From contig SSGH01000010.1 of assembly GCA_008015835.1 (NCBI GenBank), forward strand, positions 186,001 through 250,000: DNA of 64,000 nt, written 5' to 3'. The stretch is from Lysobacter sp. GTDB lineage: Bacteria; Pseudomonadota; Gammaproteobacteria; Xanthomonadales; Xanthomonadaceae. The first letter of the stretch is position 1. Every line of letters starts with the position of its first letter. Position numbers and translations under genes: made by a program. Positions 57,948 through 64,000 of this stretch are shown piece by piece. The notes beneath the pieces were generated by a model. It had not been told where the DNA came from. It saw only the letters and a list, made by a program, of their open reading frames with translations, and did no database searches.

Positions 57948-58153
57948 TAAAAGCGGTTCGTATTTGATGCGGATCAAGCTTCGGCGCGAGATAGGGGGCC
58001 GGCGCGCCGCGAATCGCTCGCCGGAAGCCAGGAAAGAGCCTCCCGCCCGCACGCTAACTCCCCTCCGGACGCCTCAGCCCGTACGATGGCGACTGCTTCG
58101 CCACGGACCCCGCGCATGCGCGTCCCTTTGCTTTTTTCTTTGGATCATCGCGC

Positions 58154-58837
58154 ATGACCCTGCTGCTCGTGCGCCACGGCCAGGCCAGTTTCGGCGCGGC
58201 CGATTACGACAATCTCTCCGAACGCGGCTGGACCCAGTCGCGACGCCTGGGCGCATGGCTGGCTCGGGGCGGGCATCGTTTCCGCACGGTGGTCGTCGGC
58301 GGCATGCGCCGTCACCGGCAAACCGCCGAGGCGGTGGCCGAGGCCTTCGCGGCCGAGGGCCTGGCGTGGCCCGAACCGACCGTCGACGACGGCTTCGCGG
58401 AGTTCGATCACCGCGCCGTGTTCTCCGCCTATCTCGAACGCGACCCCGACGACCCGATCGCTGTCGCCAGCCGCAGCGGCGATCCGCGCGATGTCGGCGC
58501 GATGCTGCAGGCCGCGTTGTTGGCGTGGGCGCGCGACGAATTGACCGGCGTGCCGGAAACCTGGGCCGAATTCGGCGATCGCGTGCGCGCCGCGGGCGAA
58601 CGCTTGGACGCGTTGGCCGACGGCGGCGAAGCCCTGGTGCTCAGTTCGGGCGGCGTGATCTCGCGCTTGGCGCAGATCGCGCTGGACGTGCCCGACGCCC
58701 GCGCGGTGGAACTCAATCTCTCGCTGCGTAACAGCGCGGTCTCCGAATTCCACCCGCACCGCGGGCGTTTGCGTCTGGGGATGTGGAATTCGCTGCCGCA
58801 TTTGCACGGCGACCGCGCGCTGTGGACGTACTATTGA
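58154..58837 (+). CDS. Histidine phosphatase family protein
   Basis: The 227-residue protein begins [14 protein letters not shown] with the phospho-accepting His8 in RHG. A later [11 protein letters not shown] replaces the more usual HGG, so one catalytic His may differ from classic members. [14 protein letters not shown] supplies the second Arg. It belongs to the phosphoglycerate-mutase-like branch; its substrate is unknown. It is probably cotranscribed with the acyl-CoA dehydrogenase 34 bases downstream. Confidence 0.9.
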   Translation: MTLLLVRHGQASFGAADYDNLSERGWTQSRRLGAWLARGGHRFRTVVVGGMRRHRQTAEAVAEAFAAEGLAWPEPTVDDGFAEFDHRAVFSAYLERDPDDPIAVASRSGDPRDVGAMLQAALLAWARDELTGVPETWAEFGDRVRAAGERLDALADGGEALVLSSGGVISRLAQIALDVPDARAVELNLSLRNSAVSEFHPHRGRLRLGMWNSLPHLHGDRALWTYY

Positions 58838-58871
58838 CCGAGACGCATCGCCATCGCGCACGAGCCTTCCG

Positions 58872-60113
58872 ATGAATCCAGAACCGCTGAGTTTGTTTCC
58901 CTTTTCCGAACGTTCGCGTCGGCTGCAGGCCGAGGTGCGTCGCTTCGTCGACGAGAAGATAGTACCGGCGGAAGCCGAATTTCAAGCGCACGCCGCGGAC
59001 ACCGCGACGCGCTGGACGATTCCGCCGCTGTTGGAATCGCTGAAAGCCGAAGCGAAAGCGGCGGGGTTGTGGAATGTGTTTCTGCCGCCGCATGCGCACG
59101 CCGCGCAATCCGATGCCGCGCACGGCGCGGGCCTGAGCAATCTGGATTACGCGCCGATCGCCGAAGCGATGGGCCGCAGCATCTACGCGCCGGAAGTGTT
59201 CAATTGCAGCGCGCCGGACACCGGCAACATGGAAGTGCTGCTGCAGTTCGCGACGCCGCAACAGCAAGCGCCGTGGTTGCCGCGCCTGCTGGCGGGCGAG
59301 ATTCGCTCCGCGTTCGCGATGACCGAGCCCGAGGTCGCCAGCTCCGATGCCACCAACATCGCGCTGCCGATCGTGCGCGACGGCGAGGAATTCGTGATTC
59401 GCGGCCGCAAATGGTGGACGACCGGCGCCGGCGATCCGCGCTGCGCGGTGTTGATCGTGATGGGCGTGACCGATCCGGACGCGGCGCCGCATCGACGGCA
59501 GTCGATGGTGCTGGTGCCGATGGATACGCCCGGCGTGCGCGTGCTGCGCCCGCTCACCGTGTTCGGCTACGACGACGCGCCGCACGGCCACGTCGAAATC
59601 GAATTCGACGACGTGCGCGTGCCGGTCGCTAATTTATTGGGCGTATCCGGCAGCGGTTTCGAGATCGCGCAGGCGCGCTTGGGGCCGGGGCGGATTCACC
59701 ACTGCATGCGTTCGATCGGCCTCGCGCAGCGCGCGTTGGAGGCGATGGTCGAACGCGCGCGCACGCGTCACGCCTTCGGTCGTCCGCTCGGCGGTCACGG
59801 CATGGCGCAGGAAGCGATCGCGCTCTCGCGTTGCGAGATCGAACAAGCGCGCCTGCTCACGCTGCATGCCGCCGCGGCGTTGGATGCGTACGGCAACAAA
59901 GGTGCGAAGGATTTGATCGGCATGATCAAGATCGTCGCGCCGCGCATGGCCTGCGCGGTGATCGATCGCGCGATGCAACTGCACGGCGCGGGCGGCTTGT
60001 CGCAGGATCATTTCCTGGCGCAGGCCTACGCAGGCGCGCGCTCGCTGCGCTTGGCCGATGGCCCCGACGAAGTGCATATCGCCTCGCTCGCGCGGTCGAT
60101 GCTGAAAGGCTGA
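58872..60113 (+). CDS. Acyl-CoA dehydrogenase family protein (ACAD10/11-like)
   Basis: The 413-residue flavoenzyme has [32 protein letters not shown] and the late [20 protein letters not shown]. It oxidises an acyl-CoA between the alpha and beta carbons. A gene for an APH-like kinase follows, and the same two domains are fused in animal ACAD10/11, which act on 4-hydroxy acids; this suggests a similar role here. A REP cluster separates the two genes. Confidence 0.92.
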   Translation: MNPEPLSLFPFSERSRRLQAEVRRFVDEKIVPAEAEFQAHAADTATRWTIPPLLESLKAEAKAAGLWNVFLPPHAHAAQSDAAHGAGLSNLDYAPIAEAMGRSIYAPEVFNCSAPDTGNMEVLLQFATPQQQAPWLPRLLAGEIRSAFAMTEPEVASSDATNIALPIVRDGEEFVIRGRKWWTTGAGDPRCAVLIVMGVTDPDAAPHRRQSMVLVPMDTPGVRVLRPLTVFGYDDAPHGHVEIEFDDVRVPVANLLGVSGSGFEIAQARLGPGRIHHCMRSIGLAQRALEAMVERARTRHAFGRPLGGHGMAQEAIALSRCEIEQARLLTLHAAAALDAYGNKGAKDLIGMIKIVAPRMACAVIDRAMQLHGAGGLSQDHFLAQAYAGARSLRLADGPDEVHIASLARSMLKG

Positions 60114-60143
60114 TGCCATCGCGCATCCGCGACATCGCTTTTC

Positions 60144-60308
60144 GTAGGAGGGGCTTCAGCCCCGACGCTCTTATTCGCCGTCCCGTGTATCCCCGATGAA
60201 ACATTGCGCCCGCCCATCTCTCATCGCGATTCGCATGCCATGTGTCGGGGCTGAAGCCCCTCCTGCAAATGCGTTTCGGCACGACATCGGGGCTAAAGCC
60301 CCTCCTAC
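60144..60308. repeat. Three GTAG-type REP hairpins
   Basis: One copy reads forward (60144-60168: GTAGGAGGGGCTTCAGCCCC) and two are inverted (60244-60266 and 60288-60308, the last ending CCTCCTAC). Each has a GGGGCT/AGCCCC stem with a GTAG-type foot. They fill the gap between the dehydrogenase and kinase genes; the last copy is 25 bases before the kinase start. No REP-associated transposase is in the window. Confidence 0.88.
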
Positions 60309-60332
60309 AGGTTCGATTTCGAAGGAACGCAG

Positions 60333-61355
60333 ATGACCCATCCGCTCGACCTCCCCATGGACACATTGGCGACCTACCTCGAAGCGAACGTCGCCGGCTT
60401 TCGCGGGCCGCTCACCGCCACCAAATTCAAAGGCGGCCAATCCAATCCGACCTATCGCATCGATGCCGCGAGCGGCGCGTACGTGCTGCGGCGCAAACCG
60501 CCCGGAAAACTCTTGCCGTCTGCGCATGCGGTGGATCGCGAATTCCGCGTGCTGCAGGCGCTACACGGCACGCAGGTGCCGGTCGCGCAACCGCTGCATT
60601 TGTGCGAAGACGAATCGATCATCGGTTCGATGTTCTATCTGATGGCGTTCGTCGATGGCCGCATTTTTTGGGACCCGTCGCTGCCCGACCAAACGCCTGC
60701 CGAACGTGCGGATATCTACACCGCCATCGTCGATGCCTTGGCGGCGCTGCATGCGATCGACCCCGCCGCCGTCGGCCTCGCCGATTACGGCAAACCCGGC
60801 AATTATTTCGAGCGTCAACTGCGACGTTGGACCGAGCAATATCGCGCCAGCGAAACCCGCCCGATCGCGGCGATGGACGCGTTGATCGACGCGCTGCCCG
60901 CGCGCTGCCCCGCCGACGACGGCGCGGTGGCGTTGGCGCACGGCGATTTCCGTATCGACAATCTGATGTTCCACCGCGACGAAGCGCGCGTCATCGCCAT
61001 CGTCGATTGGGAACTCTCCACGCTCGGCCACCCGCTGGCCGACCTCGGCTATTTCTGCATGGCCCTGCGCCTACCGCGCAACCCCGCATTGCCCGGATTG
61101 GCCGGACTCGACCGCGCCGCATTGGGCATCGCGAGCGAAGCAGAACTCCTCGCACGCTACGCGGAGCGCAGCGGACGCCCGATCCCCGAAGACTGGCCGT
61201 TCGTGCTGGCTTTCAGTTTCTTCCGTCTCGCCGCCATCGCGCAGGGCGTGGCGAAACGCGCGGAGCAGGGTAACGCGTCGAACGATCAGGCCGTGCAGGC
61301 GGGACGGATGGTGGAGATGTTGGCGGTGATGGGGATGGAGGTGTTGGGCGCATGA
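60333..61355 (+). CDS. APH-like phosphotransferase family protein
   Basis: The 340-residue protein starts at ATG 60333 after GAAGGAACGCAG. Motifs are KFKGGQSNPTYRID (ATP loop), LRRKPPG, the catalytic LAHGDFRIDNLMFH (HGD and N) and IVDWELSTLGHPLADLGYF. This form is found next to acyl-CoA dehydrogenases and, by analogy with ACAD10/11, may phosphorylate 4-hydroxyacyl-CoA so that the partner enzyme can continue breakdown. An aminoglycoside target is unlikely. Confidence 0.9.
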   Translation: MTHPLDLPMDTLATYLEANVAGFRGPLTATKFKGGQSNPTYRIDAASGAYVLRRKPPGKLLPSAHAVDREFRVLQALHGTQVPVAQPLHLCEDESIIGSMFYLMAFVDGRIFWDPSLPDQTPAERADIYTAIVDALAALHAIDPAAVGLADYGKPGNYFERQLRRWTEQYRASETRPIAAMDALIDALPARCPADDGAVALAHGDFRIDNLMFHRDEARVIAIVDWELSTLGHPLADLGYFCMALRLPRNPALPGLAGLDRAALGIASEAELLARYAERSGRPIPEDWPFVLAFSFFRLAAIAQGVAKRAEQGNASNDQAVQAGRMVEMLAVMGMEVLGA

Positions 61356-61377
61356 AGCAACCCAATGCGGAGATTGC

Positions 61378-61461
61378 GTAGGGCGGAACCGCCGAAGGCG
61401 ATTCCGCCGTTTGGCCGACGGCGTCGATGTGGCGGAATCCGCTGCGCGGGTTCTGCCCTAC
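61378..61461. repeat. GTAG-type REP doublet
   Basis: The forward copy (61378-61409, GTAGGGCGGAACCGCC...) and the inverted copy (61431-61461, ending GGTTCTGCCCTAC) pair with each other. Each also contains a GGCGGAA/TTCCGCC-type stem. It marks the left side of the HNH gene segment. Confidence 0.85.
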
Positions 61462-61661
61462 AGTTTGCGCCTTACGGCCTTATCAAAGATTGGTGGCGAA
61501 TTGGAACCGAACCTTGTACTCCTTCGCGTTGTGGTCGTGGCTCGCAGGCGCTTGTTGGTGCGGCAGAAGATTCAGCAGATGGCCCAATTCTTCATGATGC
61601 GCGAGGACATCAGAGTGTTTGATCTGTTATTGCGTGACCTGCCGCCGCAGGAGATCTAACG

Positions 61662-62471
61662 ATGCCTCTCCAAATGATCACTCGGGGCGCGAAGTCGGGG
61701 ATTTGCAATATCTGCGGCGCCAACGGCCCTCTGACCGAGGACCACACCCCGCCCAAGGGTTGTGTCCGTCCAACAGCAATGGAGCTTCAACACGTCACGC
61801 ACCGCCTTGATGCTGAAAAGGCGATCAAGACGAAGGCCCATGACGGGGTTAAGTACAGGACGTTGTGCTCACGATGCAATAACGCTTTTCTGGGTGGCCG
61901 ATACGACCCGGTGCTGATCGACTTCACGAGGCAGGTGAGTCATCTGCTCGCGTCCGATTTGCTTTTACCAACCACCATGCCGCTGCCCACGAAGCCAGCT
62001 CTCCTGATTCGCGCTATTTGGGGCCACTTGGCAGCAGTCGGCGTTGATCGCTACCTCAAGGGGCCACTCACAACACAATGGCGAGACTTCTTCCTTGATG
62101 AAACCTTACCTGTGCCGGGAGGAAGCAACTTCTACTACTGGGTTTATCCCTACCGCCGGCAGGCCTTGGTCCGGGATGCAGGCACTCTTGACATCAGCAA
62201 TGGCGGCCAGTCCATCTATTGGCTGATGAAGTTCTACCCAATGGCATTTTGCGTGTGGATGCCGCAGAACGGGTGGACATTGGGCTATCGCGATCTCGTG
62301 GTATGCCGCTCGTCTTATCCGGATGATGTGGTTGATGTGATGGTTGACTTCGCTCCTGTGCCTCACGAGCTGACGCTAGAAGCGCCCACGACGACACAGG
62401 CCATCATGTTCGGGAAGGACTCAATCGTTGCGAACAGTCGCGCGCCTCGCGGCCGCATTCTTCAAGTCTAA
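61662..62471 (+). CDS. HNH-like zinc-binding protein, probably acquired
   Basis: The 269-residue protein begins at ATG 61662 with AGGAG about 11 bases upstream. Its N-terminus has CNICGANGPLTEDHTPPKGC (15-34) and RTLCSRCNNAFLGGRYD, the CxxC...DH...CxxCN pattern of treble-clef HNH endonuclease-like proteins. The C-terminal 180 residues are unrecognised. Codon use is richer in A and T than in its neighbours, and REP doublets flank the gene on both sides. A nuclease or defence role is possible but unproved; the exact HNH catalytic set is incomplete. Confidence 0.7.
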   Translation: MPLQMITRGAKSGICNICGANGPLTEDHTPPKGCVRPTAMELQHVTHRLDAEKAIKTKAHDGVKYRTLCSRCNNAFLGGRYDPVLIDFTRQVSHLLASDLLLPTTMPLPTKPALLIRAIWGHLAAVGVDRYLKGPLTTQWRDFFLDETLPVPGGSNFYYWVYPYRRQALVRDAGTLDISNGGQSIYWLMKFYPMAFCVWMPQNGWTLGYRDLVVCRSSYPDDVVDVMVDFAPVPHELTLEAPTTTQAIMFGKDSIVANSRAPRGRILQV

Positions 62472-62506
62472 CGTCTGCTCTATGTCCGATTCTGGTCGAA
62501 AGTGCT

Positions 62507-62574
62507 GTAGGCTGGATCATCGACCCAGCAAGATCATTGAGTTGGCTCGGCTGGGTGCAAAGCACCCAGCCTAC
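62507..62574. repeat. GTAG-type REP doublet
   Basis: The forward copy (62507-62530) reads GTAGGCTGG...CCAGC, and the inverted copy (62549-62574) reads GGCTGGGTGC-AAA-GCACCCAGCC followed by TAC. It lies just right of the HNH-like gene. Confidence 0.85.
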
Positions 62575-62605
62575 AAGGGCTGAGGTGATCGAATTCGATT
62601 TCGCA

Positions 62606-62676
62606 TAGGGTGCGCGTGTCGCGCACCGTTTTTGGTATCGAGCGGGAAATCACGGTGCGCGGCACGCGCACCCTAT
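62606..62676. repeat. Inverted REP doublet (TAGGGTGCGC family)
   Basis: Two facing hairpins, GGTGCGCG-TGT-CGCGCACC (62606-62628) and its mirrored partner (62653-62676), match the doublet at 3387-3553 in sequence and arrangement, but with a 24-base rather than 120-base centre. Confidence 0.85.
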
Positions 62677-62707
62677 GAAATTTCACGTGCTGGTTCGTGC
62701 GGAGATT

Positions 62708-63031
62708 TCAATCGCGATCGTCGCGCACCCAAATCCCGCTGTGTTCGATCTTGACCGGAAATTTCGCGACGGGTTCGTAGGCGGGGGCGCAGAGGGCGCG
62801 GCCGTCGCGGAGGTCGAAGCGGGCGCCGTGGAGGACGCAGACGATGCTGCCTTCAACTGGGTCGATGTCGCCGGACGACAGTTCGAATTCGTCGTGGGTG
62901 CATTTGTCTTCGACCGCATAGAATTCGCCGTCGAGATTGACGACCAGGATCGGTGTGTCGTCGGCCCAGACGGTGGCTTTTTCGCCGGGCAGCAGTTGTT
63001 CGGTGGGGCAGACGAAAACCCAGTCGCTCAC
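62708..63031 (-). CDS. Rieske [2Fe-2S] ferredoxin-like protein
   Basis: From GTG 63029-63031 the product is 107 residues. Cluster ligands are complete: KCTHDEFELS (Cys44, His46) and CVLHGARFDL (Cys65, His68). It belongs to the small Rieske ferredoxins of non-heme oxygenase type that often follow suf genes. GTG overlaps the stop of the GNAT gene (GTGA), and sufS lies upstream, so a link to Fe-S assembly or its electron supply is likely. A longer upstream frame overlaps GNAT out of phase. Confidence 0.92.
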   Translation of the reverse strand: MSDWVFVCPTEQLLPGEKATVWADDTPILVVNLDGEFYAVEDKCTHDEFELSSGDIDPVEGSIVCVLHGARFDLRDGRALCAPAYEPVAKFPVKIEHSGIWVRDDRD

Positions 63032-63615
63032 GAGGCGCGCTCCTTCAGTGATTTTTCCAGAATCTCGAAGCGCAAATCGTCGCGCTTGGGCAACCCATAT
63101 CGCGGGTCGCCGTAGGGAAACGGTTTCTTGATGCCGGTGCGCGCATAGCCGCGACGTACGTAATACGCGATCAATTCCTCGCGGCAATCGATCACGGTCA
63201 TGCGCATGCGCGCGCAGCCGTAGACCTCGCGCGCGATGCGTTCGGCTTCCGCAAGTACGATCTTGCCGACGCCGCCGCTTTGCGCGTCTGGGGCGACCGA
63301 AAACATGCCGAAATACGCGGCGCTGCCGTCGCCGTTCGACGCCTCGTGCCCCGCGACCTCGCTCGCCTCGTCCGCTTCAACGACGACGTGCGCGCAAGCG
63401 AGCAGTCGGTGATCGTCTTCCGCCAACAGAATCGCGCTCTGCGGCATCGCGAGATCGGCGCGCAGCATATCCGGGTCGATGCGCTGCCCGTCGAGAATAT
63501 CGGCTTCAGTGGTCCAACCGCGCTTGCTGCTTTCGCCGCGATAGGCGGACGTGACCAGTTCGACCAGCGCGGGAATATCGTGTTCGGTCGCGTAACGGAA
63601 GCGAAGTGCGGACAC
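63028..63615 (-). CDS. GNAT-family N-acetyltransferase
   Basis: The 195-residue protein starts with GTG (63613-63615) after AAGGAG. It has MFSVAPDAQSGGVGKIVLAEAERIA, with the acetyl-CoA loop QSGGVGK, and a late IAYYVRRGYARTGI, as in GNAT enzymes. The substrate is unknown. It lies 25 bases after sufS and overlaps the Rieske gene, so it belongs to the same operon. Confidence 0.9.
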   Translation of the reverse strand: MSALRFRYATEHDIPALVELVTSAYRGESSKRGWTTEADILDGQRIDPDMLRADLAMPQSAILLAEDDHRLLACAHVVVEADEASEVAGHEASNGDGSAAYFGMFSVAPDAQSGGVGKIVLAEAERIAREVYGCARMRMTVIDCREELIAYYVRRGYARTGIKKPFPYGDPRYGLPKRDDLRFEILEKSLKERAS

Positions 63616-63640
63616 GCGGGCTCCTTTCGATGGCGACGGG

Positions 63641-64000
63641 TCAGCCCAGCAGCGCGCGCACTTTACGCAGCGCGGCCGCGAAGGCGTCGATTTCGTCGTG
63701 CGTATTGTAGAACGCGAACGAAGCTCGGCAGGTCGCGGGGACGCCGAAACGCTGCATCAAAGGATGCGCGCAGTGATGGCCGGAGCGCACCGCGACGCCT
63801 TCCAGATCCAACAGCGTCGCCAAGTCGTGCGCATGCGCGCCTTCGACCAGAAAACTGATGACGGCGGCTTTGTTCGGCGCGCGGCCGACGATGCGCAGGC
63901 CATCGATGGCGTCGAGCGCTTCGGTCGCGTGCGCGAGCAGTTCGGCTTCGCGCGCGGCGACGGCGTCCATCCCGAGCGCGTTCAAATAGTCCACGGCCGC
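63641..64000 (-). CDS. sufS: Cysteine desulfurase SufS, C-terminal part
   Basis: Only the last 119 or so residues are in the window; the gene runs off the right edge. The catalytic-loop motif VAVRSGHHCAHPLMQRFGV with the active Cys is typical of SufS (class II), and ATCRASFAFYNTHDEIDAF follows. The enzyme takes sulfur from cysteine for Fe-S cluster assembly. It is followed on the same strand by the GNAT and Rieske genes. The rest of the suf operon is expected beyond the window. Confidence 0.94.
   Translation of the reverse strand, partial: AAVDYLNALGMDAVAAREAELLAHATEALDAIDGLRIVGRAPNKAAVISFLVEGAHAHDLATLLDLEGVAVRSGHHCAHPLMQRFGVPATCRASFAFYNTHDEIDAFAAALRKVRALLG

Noticed and set aside
61411-61659. 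82-codon frame ending two bases before the HNH-like gene
   Set aside because: Its first third lies in a REP doublet and the rest matches no family; it could be a gene remnant, but nothing supports translation.

Overview
The window looks like a chromosome segment from a Lysobacter-like member of the Xanthomonadaceae (Gammaproteobacteria). The grounds are the high GC content (roughly two thirds by eye), the conserved blocks rpoN-hpf-hprK-rapZ, kdsD-kdsC-lptC-lptA-lptB and purM/purN/hda, a XanB-type bifunctional mannose-phosphate enzyme, a protein with a C-terminal domain typical of Xanthomonadales type IV secretion effectors, and GTAG-type REP hairpins. No rRNA, tRNA, CRISPR array, transposase or prophage gene was found.

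Layout. 1-2000: 5' part of gcvP (minus) behind a tandem glycine riboswitch, with 71-bp repeats between them. 2121-3389: Bcr/CflA-type exporter. 3578-7649 (minus): rapZ, hprK, hpf, rpoN; ptsN, often found in this block, is missing. 8026-11580 (minus): the Kdo/LPS-export operon. 11644-13271: ibaG and murA.

13344-17355 (minus) is the most unusual part. Three paralogous 60-65-residue peptides, each with an internal Cys and a C-terminal Cys, are followed by an intrinsic terminator and then by an MvdD-like ATP-grasp peptide maturase, a Clp-fold serine protease homologue, a MauE-like membrane protein and a MauD-like thioredoxin-fold protein. I read this as a ribosomally synthesised, post-translationally modified peptide (RiPP) cluster of graspetide type with an added thiol-redox module. 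A divergent ABC exporter (17864-19717) may or may not belong to it.

19788-26988: two DUF3108 proteins, purN, a DUF2238 membrane protein and purM (minus), then a DUF2066 protein, a PerM-type transporter and hda (plus). 27089-35257: a putative type IV effector lipase, the cell-wall recycling pair murU/amgK, xanB, and a large DUF4157 protein with a deaminase-like toxin domain followed by a small methyltransferase.

35276-49588 holds an almost complete assimilatory sulfate-reduction regulon: cysG-cysK (minus), divergent cysB, cysJ-cysI-cysH (minus) and divergent cysD-cysNC. A DUF1801 gene and a GH127 glycosidase sit between cysB and cysH.

49682-64000: a GlsB-type membrane protein, an M20 peptidase, a ComEA-like protein, a repeat-rich spacer with a compound microsatellite, HutD, a metallo-beta-lactamase-fold protein, an iron-uptake unit (PepSY membrane protein and TonB receptor behind a Fur-box-like site), a phosphatase, an acyl-CoA dehydrogenase with an APH-like kinase, an HNH-like gene of lower GC flanked by REP doublets, and the 3' end of sufS with a GNAT and a Rieske gene.
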